The notes under the pieces were generated by a model. The model worked only from the letters and a program-made list of their open reading frames with translations, ran no database searches and was not told where the DNA came from. A stretch of 38,561 nt of DNA, taken from JBFHRE01 sp041746105. GTDB lineage: Bacteria > Actinomycetota > Acidimicrobiia > Spongiisociales > ZC4RG35. The translations under genes were made by a program, and so were the position numbers. Positions 1 through 7,806 of the stretch are shown here, in pieces; the first letter of the stretch is position 1; every line of letters begins with the position of its first letter. The stretch lies in contig JBGTHP010000034.1 in the NCBI GenBank assembly GCA_041746105.1, positions 1 to 38,561 on the forward strand, given 5' to 3'.

Positions 1-120
1 CACCTGGTCAGGAGGCACCTGGTCAGGAGGCACCTGGTCAGGAGGCACCTGGTCAGGAGGCACCTGGTCAGGAGGCACCTGGTCAGGAGGCACCTGGTCA
101 GGCGGGACCTGGTCCACGGC
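1..120 (+). repeat. 15-bp tandem repeat, coding for TWSGG pentapeptides
   Basis: The unit CACCTGGTCAGGAGG is repeated without error six times (1-90), then once with a single change (91-105), then decays (106-120). The array begins at the window edge, so its full length is unknown. A 15-bp unit is five codons, so copy-number change keeps frame. In the frame starting at base 2 it reads Thr-Trp-Ser-Gly-Gly in every unit and runs to a stop at 131-133. Identity at third codon positions points to recent expansion by slippage or recombination. Confidence 0.9.
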
Positions 121-133
121 TAGTTGGGATTGA
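2..133 (+). CDS. C-terminal end of a TWSGG-repeat protein (partial)
   Basis: An open frame enters from the left edge and ends with TGA at 131-133. It reads seven TWSGG units followed by TWSTASWD and the stop. Trp/Ser/Gly-rich short C-terminal repeats are known from secreted actinobacterial proteins, including some subtilisin-like proteases, but the catalytic part lies outside the window, so no function can be assigned. The next gene starts three bases after this stop, which suggests co-transcription with the GGDEF-EAL protein. The alternative is that the repeat is non-coding; the constant Trp-containing frame and the terminal codon argue for coding. Confidence 0.6.
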   Translation, partial: TWSGGTWSGGTWSGGTWSGGTWSGGTWSGGTWSGGTWSTASWD

Positions 134-136
134 ACG

Positions 137-2629
137 GTGTCCGAGGGGGATATCGCCGCAATCAAAGAGCGTCGCCGCCACGATCTGAGGGTCTGGCTGC
201 TGACACTGGCGATACTCGGGGTCAGCGCCATTCTGGCGAGGCGCTATCCAGGAATAGGGGCCCTGTCCGGAGCGCCGATCACCATCCCCTGGTGGGCCTT
301 GGCGCCGACCTACTACCTCGCCGAACGCACAGTCGTCCACTTTCGGTTTCACCGACACGCGTACTCCTTCTCACTCAGCGAGATCCCACTCACCGTCGGG
401 TTGTTCTTCGCCACGCCGCTCGGACTCATTGCCGGCCAGATAGTCGGTAGCGCCGCCGCTCTTCTACTCCACCGGCGCCAGCGCCCGGTAAAACTCGTCT
501 TCAACCTCGCCCAACTCGTACTCCAGACCATCATCGCCCTCGGTATCTTCCAGGCGTTCGCCAGCGGACCACTCAGCCTGGTGACGGCTGCGGCCGCCGT
601 CGCCGGTGCGGTTTTGTCTTGGTTTGCCGCCAATCTTCTGATAAGTGCCGCCATCACCCTCTCCGGTGGGAGGGTCGCCGGCGATGAGATCCGCGGCGTG
701 TTGTTCGCCGGCACCGGTTTTGCCGCCATCAACGTCGGACTCGGGATCGTCACCGTCGCTCTGCTCTGGTTGGCTCCTGACAGTGCTTGGATCGCCACCA
801 TCCCCGTCACCGTCGTCTACCTCTCATATCGCGCCTACGCCGCTCAGCGGCTCGAACACGGACGCCTCACGGCCATCTATGAGGCAACGAGGGAGCTCCA
901 CCGGATCCCGCAACTCGAGAACGCTCTCGAAGCCGTCGTCCGCAGGGCATGCAGGGTGTTCGAGGCCGACATGGCCGAAATCATTCTGCGCCCGGAAGGC
1001 CCGGATGGTCAGGTCTTCATCACCCGTTGTGAGGACGGCAGCGTCGGTGTAGCGATGGAGCGCGCCGACCTGGCCGATGAAGACCCGATATTGACCACCG
1101 TTTTTGGAGCAGGATCGGGATTCATCGGGAGATCACATCGAAGCGGAAGCTCGAGAGTTGATGTCATCGCCGCTCCGATCTTGGAAGGTGATTCGCTTCT
1201 CGGAGTGTTCGTGGTCCGCTCACCCCTCGGTGACATCGTCGAGTTCACCGACCACGACCTCGAGTTGCTGGAGACGATGGCAGGCCAGGTCGCCGTGTCC
1301 CTCGAGAACGGGCGCCTCGAAGATTCGCTTTCTCAGCTGACCAGGCTCAAGGAGGAATTGAAGCATCAGACTCTCCACGACCCTTTGACCGGTCTCGCCA
1401 ACCGCACCCTCGTTCATGAGCGGCTGGAAAGCCTCCTTGCCCGCACCGCCGAACCGGCCGCAATGGTGTTCCTCGACCTCGACGACTTCAAAACGGTCAA
1501 CGACAGCTACGGGCATCACGCCGGCGACGAATTGCTGGCGGCGGTGGCCGGACGCCTCGTCAGATCGTGTCGTGAACACGACACCGTGGCCAGAGTCGGC
1601 GGTGACGAATTCGCAATTCTCCTCACCATGCTCGCCGACCCGGAGGACGCCGAGATGGTCACCACCCGCATCCTGGAGGCGCTGAAACCGCCGTTCAGTG
1701 TGTCGGGGCAATCGGTTTTTGTCGGAGCATCGATCGGTATCACACACATCGTCACAGGCGATCAATCCGACGATGTCCTGCGGCGAGCCGATCGGGCGAT
1801 GTACACGGCGAAACACTCTCGGAAGGGATCGTTCAGGGTCTTCGGGGAGTCGATGGAGTCGGAGGCTCGGCGTGCCCTTAGGCTGCGCCAGGACATCAAT
1901 GCCGCGTTGATGGAGGGTGGGGTCCAACTGCACTACCAGCCAATCGTCCGCCTGGCCGATGGCGTCGCCACCGGCGCCGAAGCCCTCATCCGCTGGAACC
2001 ACCCCGAACTCGGCAACATCGCCCCCGCCGAGATCCTCGCCACCGCAGAAGATGCTGGACTGATCGACCTCGTTTGCGCCTGGACCATCGACCAGGCTGC
2101 ATCGGCGGCCGCCAAGTTTCAGGAGACCAACCCACTGTTTTCTGTGAGTGTCAACGTCGACGCCGACCAGATCCGCACAGAACTCGTCGAAGTTGTTCGC
2201 ACGGCTCTCTTCACCAGCAAGATCAATCCAGAGTCGCTCGTGATCGAGATCACCGAGAGCGCAGCGATCGAGGCGGCACCCGAGGTGTTCTCGAGCCTGG
2301 CGGCACTCGGCATCCGCATCGCACTCGATGACTTCGGCACCGGCTACTCGTCGCTATCACGCCTCGATACCTTGCCGATCGACATCGTCAAGATCGACCG
2401 CGCCTTCGTCGAGAGGATGATCGGCCCCGGGGCTTCCCCGCTGGCCCAGATGGTCATCGACATCGGACACACCTTCGACCTGATCACAGTGGCAGAAGGA
2501 ATCGAGACCCCGCCCCAGCGTGACCGCCTGATCGAGCTTGGATGCCGCTTGGGTCAAGGCTTCCTCTTCTCACCTGCGGTGCCGGCAGCCGAACTCGACC
2601 CGACCATCCGGTTCACCGCGTTCCGTTGA
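137..2629 (+). CDS. Membrane GAF-GGDEF-EAL protein (cyclic di-GMP turnover)
   Basis: An 830-residue protein predicted to make and/or degrade the second messenger cyclic di-GMP at the inner membrane. Residues about 17-230 hold roughly six hydrophobic segments (MASE-like sensor). A GAF-like domain follows at about 245-395. The GGDEF domain (about 410-570) carries an intact GGDEF motif at 488-492. The EAL domain (about 580-825) has EAL at 615-617 and DDFGTGYSSL at 731-740. Both catalytic signatures look complete, so which activity dominates cannot be told from sequence. The GTG start at 137 is preceded by GGGA (126-129) at 7-nt spacing, just after the stop of the TWSGG protein, suggesting an operon. 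Confidence 0.93.
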   Translation: MSEGDIAAIKERRRHDLRVWLLTLAILGVSAILARRYPGIGALSGAPITIPWWALAPTYYLAERTVVHFRFHRHAYSFSLSEIPLTVGLFFATPLGLIAGQIVGSAAALLLHRRQRPVKLVFNLAQLVLQTIIALGIFQAFASGPLSLVTAAAAVAGAVLSWFAANLLISAAITLSGGRVAGDEIRGVLFAGTGFAAINVGLGIVTVALLWLAPDSAWIATIPVTVVYLSYRAYAAQRLEHGRLTAIYEATRELHRIPQLENALEAVVRRACRVFEADMAEIILRPEGPDGQVFITRCEDGSVGVAMERADLADEDPILTTVFGAGSGFIGRSHRSGSSRVDVIAAPILEGDSLLGVFVVRSPLGDIVEFTDHDLELLETMAGQVAVSLENGRLEDSLSQLTRLKEELKHQTLHDPLTGLANRTLVHERLESLLARTAEPAAMVFLDLDDFKTVNDSYGHHAGDELLAAVAGRLVRSCREHDTVARVGGDEFAILLTMLADPEDAEMVTTRILEALKPPFSVSGQSVFVGASIGITHIVTGDQSDDVLRRADRAMYTAKHSRKGSFRVFGESMESEARRALRLRQDINAALMEGGVQLHYQPIVRLADGVATGAEALIRWNHPELGNIAPAEILATAEDAGLIDLVCAWTIDQAASAAAKFQETNPLFSVSVNVDADQIRTELVEVVRTALFTSKINPESLVIEITESAAIEAAPEVFSSLAALGIRIALDDFGTGYSSLSRLDTLPIDIVKIDRAFVERMIGPGASPLAQMVIDIGHTFDLITVAEGIETPPQRDRLIELGCRLGQGFLFSPAVPAAELDPTIRFTAFR

Positions 2630-2654
2630 CGGGGTGACGAGATGACGCCATACT
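2626..2654 (+). promoter_or_regulatory. Promoter of the cimA leader transcript
   Basis: TTGACG (2626-2631) and CATACT (2649-2654) are separated by exactly 17 nt, a good sigma-70 type promoter. The ATG of the leader peptide begins at 2663, 8 nt after the -10 box, so the transcript would begin at or within a base or two of the ATG (leaderless). The -35 box overlaps the stop codon of the upstream gene. Confidence 0.7.
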
Positions 2655-2662
2655 TGTCTCCG

Positions 2663-2704
2663 ATGAAGAACCCCAACGCCACCAGCGTCATCATTATCGA
2701 CTGA
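2663..2704 (+). CDS. cimA leader peptide (MKNPNATSVIIID)
   Basis: A 13-codon reading frame with stop at 2702-2704. Codons 7-12 read Thr-Ser-Val-Ile-Ile-Ile, that is one valine and three consecutive isoleucine codons (GTC ATC ATT ATC) just before the stop. It sits between a promoter and a strong intrinsic terminator directly upstream of citramalate synthase, the entry enzyme of a threonine-independent isoleucine route. This is the classical arrangement of an amino-acid attenuator: ribosome stalling on Ile codons would report scarcity of charged tRNA-Ile. No Shine-Dalgarno sequence is seen; initiation is probably leaderless. Confidence 0.75.
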   Translation: MKNPNATSVIIID

Positions 2705-2756
2705 GCACACGCGTCAGCGCGTGTGCCCCGACCCTCTGCACCGCAGAGGGTTTTTT
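2705..2756 (+). terminator. Attenuator: pause-type hairpin plus intrinsic terminator
   Basis: Immediately after the leader-peptide stop is a perfect 9-bp hairpin (GCACACGCG 2705-2713, loop TCAG, CGCGTGTGC 2718-2726). It is followed by an 8-bp GC-rich hairpin (CCCTCTGC 2732-2739, loop ACC, GCAGAGGG 2743-2750) and six T residues (2751-2756), a textbook intrinsic terminator 19 nt before the cimA start codon. Short alternative pairings between the GTGTGC segment and GCACC exist, but I cannot define a convincing antiterminator by eye. Confidence 0.8.
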
Positions 2757-2775
2757 CATGACCGAAGAGGACACC

Positions 2776-4341
2776 ATGCACAGCCAGCTCGAGATATACG
2801 ACACGACATTGCGCGACGGCTCGCAGCAGGAAGGGATTTCGCTCACCGTGAGCGACAAGCTGCGCATCGCTCGCCTGCTCGACGAGCTCGGTGTTGCCTA
2901 CGTCGAAGGAGGGTGGCCGGGCGCTCTCCCCAAGGACGACGAGTTTTTTGAGCGGGCCAAGACCGAACTAGACCTCAAGAATGCCGTCCTGACCGCGTTC
3001 GGATCGACCCGTCGTCCCAGGGTTGGCGTCGAAGAAGACCCTCAGTTGAAGTCGCTGCTCGCCGCCGAGACCGAAGTGATCTGCATCGTCGGAAAAGCTT
3101 GGGACTATCACGTACGAGAAGCGCTGCGAACCGACCTCGACGAGGGAATCCGGATGGTGGCCGAGTCGATCGAATATCTCAAGAGACACGACCGGAGAGT
3201 CTTCTTCGACGCAGAACATTTCTTCGATGGCTACAGAGCCAACCCGGAGTTCGCTCTCGCCATCCTGAAACATGCTGCGGAAGCGGGCGCAGAACGCCTC
3301 GTGTTGTGCGACACCAACGGAGGAACGCTCCCGCACGAAGTGACGGCAACCATCGACGCCGTGCAGTCGGCGGTCGACGCCGAACTCGGCGTGCATTTCC
3401 ACAACGACGTCGGTTGCGCGGTCGCTTCTTCGCTGGCGTCGGCTCTGGTCGGAGTCAGACAGATCCAGGGTTGTGTGAACGGCTACGGCGAACGCACCGG
3501 CAACGCCGACCTCTGCACCATCATCCCTGATCTCACGCTCAAGCTCGGCACCCCGGTCATCAACGACAGACAGCTGGAGCGGCTGTCCTCGATCTCCAAT
3601 CACATCGCCGAACTCGTCAACATCACGTTGGATCCGCATCGGCCGTATGTCGGTTCATCTGCATTCACCCACAAGGCGGGTCTGCACACGTCGGCGCTCG
3701 CAAAAAGCATGGACACATACGAGCACACGGACCCGAGTTCGGTTGGGAACCGAAGCAGGATGGTCGTATCTGAGCAGGCCGGCCGGGCCGCCATCCTCAA
3801 CAAGGCAGAAGAGCTCGGACTGTCCATGGACGACGAACTGGCGCGCCAGGTCCTGGAGACCGTCAAAAACCTCGAGCACAGCGGCTATCACTTCGAGGCG
3901 GCAGACGGGAGCTTCGAACTGCTGGTGAGGCGCGCCACAGGTTGGGAACAAGACTTCTTCGAGCTCGAGTCCTTTCGCACCTATATCGAACGGCGAGCCG
4001 ATTCCGAAGTGATCGCCGAGGCCACTGTCAAGGTGCTGGTCGGAGGCGAGCGTGTAGTTACCACCGGCGAGGGCGATGGGCCGGTCCATGCGCTCGACCA
4101 GGCGTTGCGAGCAGCATTGGTCAATCGGTTTCCCGAGGTCAACGAGCTCCGGTTGACGGACTACCGGGTTCGTGTGCTTGACTCGGCCGACGGCACCGCC
4201 GCCAAGGTTCGAGTTCTCCTCGAGACCTCAAATCACGAGGAGTCGTGGGGAACAATCGGCGTCCACGAGAACATCATCGAGGCATCCTGGGAGGCGTTGG
4301 CCGATGGAATCACAATTGGCCTCATCCGGCTCCTGAGCTGA
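2776..4341 (+). CDS. cimA: (R)-citramalate synthase
   Basis: A 521-residue alpha-isopropylmalate synthase superfamily enzyme that condenses acetyl-CoA with pyruvate to citramalate, the first step of the pyruvate route to 2-oxobutanoate and isoleucine. Near the N-terminus YDTTLRDGSQQEG (8-20) supplies the catalytic Arg and metal-binding Asp; HFHND at 207-211 supplies metal-binding histidines. The C-terminal 130 residues match the LeuA-type allosteric domain. Length and the DGSQQEG variant fit the CimA family rather than LeuA. The ATG at 2776 is preferred over 2758 because AGAGG lies 5 nt upstream, whereas 2758 directly abuts the terminator T-run. The 3' end overlaps ctaA by 20 bp, tail to tail. 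Confidence 0.9.
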   Translation: MHSQLEIYDTTLRDGSQQEGISLTVSDKLRIARLLDELGVAYVEGGWPGALPKDDEFFERAKTELDLKNAVLTAFGSTRRPRVGVEEDPQLKSLLAAETEVICIVGKAWDYHVREALRTDLDEGIRMVAESIEYLKRHDRRVFFDAEHFFDGYRANPEFALAILKHAAEAGAERLVLCDTNGGTLPHEVTATIDAVQSAVDAELGVHFHNDVGCAVASSLASALVGVRQIQGCVNGYGERTGNADLCTIIPDLTLKLGTPVINDRQLERLSSISNHIAELVNITLDPHRPYVGSSAFTHKAGLHTSALAKSMDTYEHTDPSSVGNRSRMVVSEQAGRAAILNKAEELGLSMDDELARQVLETVKNLEHSGYHFEAADGSFELLVRRATGWEQDFFELESFRTYIERRADSEVIAEATVKVLVGGERVVTTGEGDGPVHALDQALRAALVNRFPEVNELRLTDYRVRVLDSADGTAAKVRVLLETSNHEESWGTIGVHENIIEASWEALADGITIGLIRLLS

Positions 4342-5251
4342 CCGACGGCGTCGTTGCCGTGGATTCTGTCCGTCGCGCCAATCCACTCATGACCTCGGCG
4401 GCCAGCCAGATCCAGGCGATCCACAACACATCGGCGGCCAGCAAGTGCGCCAGAGACACCGCCAGCAGGGTTCCCGTCACGATGTTGGCAAATCCGAGGC
4501 CCACTTGGAGCGCCACGATCGTCATCACCACCCGTCCGACCGGGTGAGCCGGCCATCGCCGCCCCACCCACACAGCCATTCCGCAGGCCAACAGGACCGC
4601 GACCAACGGGTGGATCACGCGCAGTTGGGTCAAAAAGTGTTCACTGTCCCCCACCGATAGGAACGAGCCCAGGGCAAAACCCTCCTTGGGAAACAGCGTG
4701 TCGGCGAGCGCCGTCACCGCCCCGGTGCCCGCAACCGTCACCATCCCGGCCGCCCCCAGCAGAAAACCAAGGCGATCTTTTGAGTAGTCGAGGCCGAGAC
4801 TGCCATGCCGGAGCCAGAACGCGGTGAGGGTGAGGGCAGCCAGCAGGAGCAAGGTATTCACAAGGTGCATCGGCACCGCAACCGCCCTGGCAACCGAAGC
4901 GTCCTCCGCCACCCATTCGGAAAATACGATGAGGGCACCGATCAACGCCTCGCCAATGATCGCAACCAACGACCAGACACCGCCTTTGCGTGCCTTGTGT
5001 CCGGTGGGGAGGGCACGAAAGACCCAGGCAACGAGCACCACGACCGAGGTCAAGGCAATCCCGCTGGCTGCCCGATGAACGAATTCGATCGCGGTCGCCC
5101 CTCTCAGCTCTGGAATCATGGTGCCCTGGCAGGTCGGCCAGGATCGGCCACAACCCGCGCCCGAACCAGTGGCGCGCACGACGGCTCCGCCCAGGATGGT
5201 GAGCAGGTTCCAACCCACGACCAGCCAGGCGTATCGAGTGAGTTTGGTCAC
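4322..5251 (-). CDS. ctaA: Heme A synthase (COX15/CtaA)
   Basis: A 309-residue polytopic membrane protein that oxidises heme O to heme A for cytochrome aa3 oxidase. About eight hydrophobic segments are visible. The first extracytoplasmic loop has the Cys pair typical of Gram-positive CtaA (C34 and C41 in GSGAGCGRSWPTCQG) and the conserved EFVHR motif (E56, H59). Start choice: the -10 box TAGCCT lies at 5264-5259 on this strand, so the GTG at 5251, 7 nt downstream, fits a leaderless mRNA, whereas the upstream TTG at 5257 lies almost inside the promoter. It is divergent from the cystathionine beta-synthase gene. Confidence 0.9.
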   Translation of the reverse strand: MTKLTRYAWLVVGWNLLTILGGAVVRATGSGAGCGRSWPTCQGTMIPELRGATAIEFVHRAASGIALTSVVVLVAWVFRALPTGHKARKGGVWSLVAIIGEALIGALIVFSEWVAEDASVARAVAVPMHLVNTLLLLAALTLTAFWLRHGSLGLDYSKDRLGFLLGAAGMVTVAGTGAVTALADTLFPKEGFALGSFLSVGDSEHFLTQLRVIHPLVAVLLACGMAVWVGRRWPAHPVGRVVMTIVALQVGLGFANIVTGTLLAVSLAHLLAADVLWIAWIWLAAEVMSGLARRTESTATTPSVSSGAG

Positions 5252-5258
5252 GGCCAAC

Positions 5259-5304
5259 AGGCTAACCCTCGGTCAGAACTGCCCGAACTCGATCCCGGTA
5301 GGCT
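5259..5304. promoter_or_regulatory. Divergent promoters for ctaA and cystathionine beta-synthase
   Basis: Two -10 boxes face away from each other: TAGCCT on the minus strand (5264-5259) for ctaA and TAGGCT on the plus strand (5299-5304) for the lyase gene. They lie 7 and 9 nt before their start codons (5251 and 5314). No convincing -35 hexamers are seen. Both genes are therefore likely leaderless. Confidence 0.5.
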
Positions 5305-5313
5305 CCGGCGAGC

Positions 5314-6285
5314 ATGACAATTCACGAAAACGTCCTCGAACTCATCGGGGGGACACCTCTCGTCCGACTCGCTCGACTCCACCCCCCTGGGAATCTGGTG
5401 GCCAAGGTCGAATACCTCAATCCGGGTGGATCCATCAAGGAGCGGATCGCGGTATCGATGATCGACGCCGCCGAACAATCGGGTCTTCTCGAACCCGGAG
5501 GCACAATCGTCGAACCGACCTCAGGCAACACCGGTGTCGGTCTGGCCCTGGTCGGAGCCGTTAGGGGATATCGAGTCATCTGCACCGTCCCCGACAAGGT
5601 CTCGGCCGAGAAGATCGCTCTGCTCAGAGCCTACGGCGCCGAGGTGGTCGTGACGCCAACCGAACTCCTCCCGGAGCACCCGGAGTCGTATTACGGAGTG
5701 GCGAGAAGGCTGGCCGAGGAGATTCCCGGTGCGTTCCACCCGAATCAGTACTCCAATCCGGCGAACCCTGCCGCCCACGAGGCGTCGACCGGACCAGAGA
5801 TCTGGGAACAAACGGATGGGAAAATCGACGTGTTGGTTGCCGGGGTTGGCACCGGCGGGACGATCAGCGGCAGCGCCCGCTATTTGAAGGAAAAGAACCC
5901 CGCGATCTGGGTCGTTGGAGCGGATCCGGAAGGCAGCATCTATTCGGCAGGGCCCGACGACGAGATCCACCAATACCTGGTCGAGGGTGTAGGCGAGGAC
6001 TTCTATCCAGAAACAGTGGACGTCGATCTCATCGATCAGTTCTATCGCGTGACCGACGCGGAGAGTTTCGCCATGACCCACCGCCTCTCCCGCGAGGAAG
6101 GACTCCTCGTTGGCGGTTCGTGCGGGATGGCCGCCCACGCCGCTCTCGCAATCGCCAACGCCGACCCGTCAAAACTGGTGGTGGTCATCCTCCCCGACTC
6201 GGGACGAGGTTATCTCTCAAAGGGATTCAACGATGAGTGGCTGAAAGCCAACGGTCTTGCCACCCAAGAAGGGGCCAAAGCATGA
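5314..6285 (+). CDS. Cystathionine beta-synthase-type PLP enzyme (no CBS domains)
   Basis: A 323-residue fold-type II PLP enzyme of the cysteine synthase/cystathionine beta-synthase family. The Schiff-base lysine is K42 in GGSIKER; the substrate loop TSGNTG is at 69-74; the phosphate loop GVGTGGTISG follows near 178. The segment EGVGEDFYPE resembles actinobacterial cystathionine beta-synthases more than CysK, and the gene overlaps a cystathionine gamma-lyase-like gene by ATGA (6282-6285). Both favour the reverse transsulfuration step serine plus homocysteine to cystathionine. The C-terminal regulatory CBS pair found in the mycobacterial enzyme is absent. An O-acetylserine sulfhydrylase role cannot be excluded. 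Confidence 0.85.
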   Translation: MTIHENVLELIGGTPLVRLARLHPPGNLVAKVEYLNPGGSIKERIAVSMIDAAEQSGLLEPGGTIVEPTSGNTGVGLALVGAVRGYRVICTVPDKVSAEKIALLRAYGAEVVVTPTELLPEHPESYYGVARRLAEEIPGAFHPNQYSNPANPAAHEASTGPEIWEQTDGKIDVLVAGVGTGGTISGSARYLKEKNPAIWVVGADPEGSIYSAGPDDEIHQYLVEGVGEDFYPETVDVDLIDQFYRVTDAESFAMTHRLSREEGLLVGGSCGMAAHAALAIANADPSKLVVVILPDSGRGYLSKGFNDEWLKANGLATQEGAKA

Positions 6286-7427
6286 GATTCGAGACAAGGG
6301 CGATTCACGCAGGGCAAGGACCCGACCCGACAACGGGCGCGGTAACGGTGCCGATCTATGCAACGTCGACCTACGCCCAGGACTCACCGGGTGAGCACAG
6401 GGGTTATGAGTACAGCCGCACGGCCAACCCCACCCGGACAGCCCTCGAGGAGGCCTTGGCATCGATCGAGGGCGCCGGCGCCACCGGCGGGGCGGTGGCA
6501 ACCGCATCCGGCATGGCGGCCACCGCGCTGATCGGTTATCTGTTGAAACCCGGCGATCATGTGCTTCTCCCCAACGACGCCTACGGCGGCACCTACCGCT
6601 TTTTTGCGCGAGTTCTCAGCGAGCAGGGAGTGGAGTTTTCTTCGGTCGATATGACCGACATCGATGCTCTGGGGGCCGCCATCAATGGACATACCAAGGT
6701 GATCTGGGTCGAAACTCCGACCAACCCCCTTCTTCGCATCGTCGATATCGCAAGAGCAGCCGCGGTCGCCAAAGGAGCAAACGCGAAGTTGGTGGTCGAC
6801 AACACTTTTGCGACACCTTTCCTCCAGCAGCCGCTGGCGTTGGGCGCAGACGTAGTGCTCCACTCTTCGACAAAATATCTGGGCGGACACTCAGATGTCG
6901 TAGGAGGTGCGCTTGTCACCTCTGACCCCGACCTGCTCGAGCGGTTCAGGTTCCTGATCAACGCCGTCGGGCCGGTGCCGGGTCCGTTTGACGCCTACTT
7001 GGTTTTGCGCGGCATAAAAACATTGGCTCTGAGGATGGAACGTCACTGTCAGAATGCCGAGGAGGTGTCCCTCTACCTGGCGGCACACCCCGAGGTCGAT
7101 GAGGTGATCTACCCGGGCCTCGACACCCACGCCCAGCACGCTCTCGCCAAACAGCAGATGTGGAACTACGGCGGAATGGTCTCGTTCCGGCCTTCCGGTG
7201 GAGTCGACCGAGCGAAAAAAATCGCGTCGTCCACCCGGCTGTTCACGCTGGCCGAAAGCCTCGGCGCGGTCGAGTCGCTGATCGAAATGCCGGCGCTGAT
7301 GACCCACATGAGCGTGCAGGGCACCGCTCTCGAGGTGCCACCAGACCTCATCAGGCTGTCGGTTGGGATCGAACACATCGACGATCTGCTGGCCGATTTG
7401 GAAAGGGCGATCGACTCGCAGGCCTGA
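6282..7427 (+). CDS. Cystathionine gamma-lyase/gamma-synthase family enzyme
   Basis: A 381-residue Cys/Met-metabolism PLP enzyme (fold type I). The PLP lysine is K198 in SSTKYLGGHSD, and VDNTFATPFLQQP is the usual upstream signature. The start at 6282 overlaps the stop of the preceding gene (ATGA), indicating translational coupling. With that neighbour it most likely cleaves cystathionine to cysteine, 2-oxobutanoate and ammonia; gamma-synthase (MetB) activity is the main alternative, since the two are hard to separate by sequence. The 2-oxobutanoate formed is also an isoleucine precursor, a link to nearby cimA that is only suggestive. Confidence 0.87.
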   Translation: MRFETRAIHAGQGPDPTTGAVTVPIYATSTYAQDSPGEHRGYEYSRTANPTRTALEEALASIEGAGATGGAVATASGMAATALIGYLLKPGDHVLLPNDAYGGTYRFFARVLSEQGVEFSSVDMTDIDALGAAINGHTKVIWVETPTNPLLRIVDIARAAAVAKGANAKLVVDNTFATPFLQQPLALGADVVLHSSTKYLGGHSDVVGGALVTSDPDLLERFRFLINAVGPVPGPFDAYLVLRGIKTLALRMERHCQNAEEVSLYLAAHPEVDEVIYPGLDTHAQHALAKQQMWNYGGMVSFRPSGGVDRAKKIASSTRLFTLAESLGAVESLIEMPALMTHMSVQGTALEVPPDLIRLSVGIEHIDDLLADLERAIDSQA

Positions 7428-7478
7428 CGCCGCGCAGGAAGGGTATCGATCCACGAGAAACCGGTGGTTGTCGACAAA

Positions 7479-7508
7479 GTTGGGCCCCGCCGATCGGCGG
7501 GGCCCAAC
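7479..7508. terminator. 30-bp perfect palindrome after the transsulfuration operon
   Basis: GTTGGGCCCCGCC (7479-7491), loop GATC, and GGCGGGGCCCAAC (7496-7508) form a 13-bp perfect stem about 50 nt downstream of the operon stop. No T-run follows on either strand, so it may act as an mRNA 3' stabiliser or a factor-assisted terminator. A second inverted repeat, CGGCCTGGTT (7531-7540) with AACCAGGCCG (7543-7552), lies just beyond. Confidence 0.5.
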
Positions 7509-7650
7509 CTACTAATCCTCGGAACTGCTTCGGCCTGGTTTGAACCAGGCCGCTGTGGGCGGACGAAGCCACAGAATCCAGAGGTCGGTGGTCCGAGACA
7601 GAGTCGCCACCTACTCCCATCAGGAGGAGCGGCGTCTGGCAGAGCACCGC

Positions 7651-7692
7651 TCAGCGCTCGGCCACCTCCAGAGTCCAATACGTACTACCCAA
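7651..7692 (-). CDS. Possible 13-codon ORF behind an extended Shine-Dalgarno
   Basis: On the minus strand AGAAAGGAGGTGGTCC (7711-7696) matches the complement of the 16S rRNA 3' end at 15 of 16 positions, far stronger than any other ribosome site in the window. Four bases later a TTG opens a frame reading MGSTYWTLEVAER and stop. It lies in the 379-bp gap between the gamma-lyase and the permease, pointing toward the gamma-lyase. I do not recognise the peptide. Alternatively the plus strand here is an anti-Shine-Dalgarno-like sequence by chance. The rest of 7428-7806 holds only the two palindromes and no other supported gene. Confidence 0.3.
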   Translation of the reverse strand: MGSTYWTLEVAER

Positions 7693-7806
7693 CTAGGACC
7701 ACCTCCTTTCTCTGGTATCGAGAAGTTTGGCAGTTTGCGGGCGTTAGGGGAAGGCAATTTCTTGAAAAGGCCGGAAAGCGACCATCTGTGGGTACGCTGC
7801 CGGTTC

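Noticed and set aside
1..120. CRISPR array
   Set aside because: The 15-bp units are directly adjacent without spacers and are in a coding frame, so this is a tandem repeat.
1220..2002. 260-codon open frame on the minus strand
   Set aside because: Antisense to the GGDEF-EAL gene, which has complete motifs in its own frame.
2630..2775. T-box or riboswitch upstream of cimA
   Set aside because: No T-box sequence or specifier stem; the short Ile-rich peptide and terminator explain the region better.
7696..7711. 3' end of a 16S rRNA gene
   Set aside because: Only 16 bases match the anti-Shine-Dalgarno end; the sequence before it has no rRNA similarity.
7560..7720. S-adenosylhomocysteine or SAM riboswitch near the transsulfuration genes
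   Set aside because: A GAGGAGCG-like patch was noticed, but the conserved core and pairing of these riboswitches could not be built on either strand.
7540..7806. Long N-terminal extension of the TSUP permease
   Set aside because: The upstream frame crosses palindromes, has non-hydrophobic random-like sequence and lacks a ribosome site, while GTG 7807 follows a -10 box.
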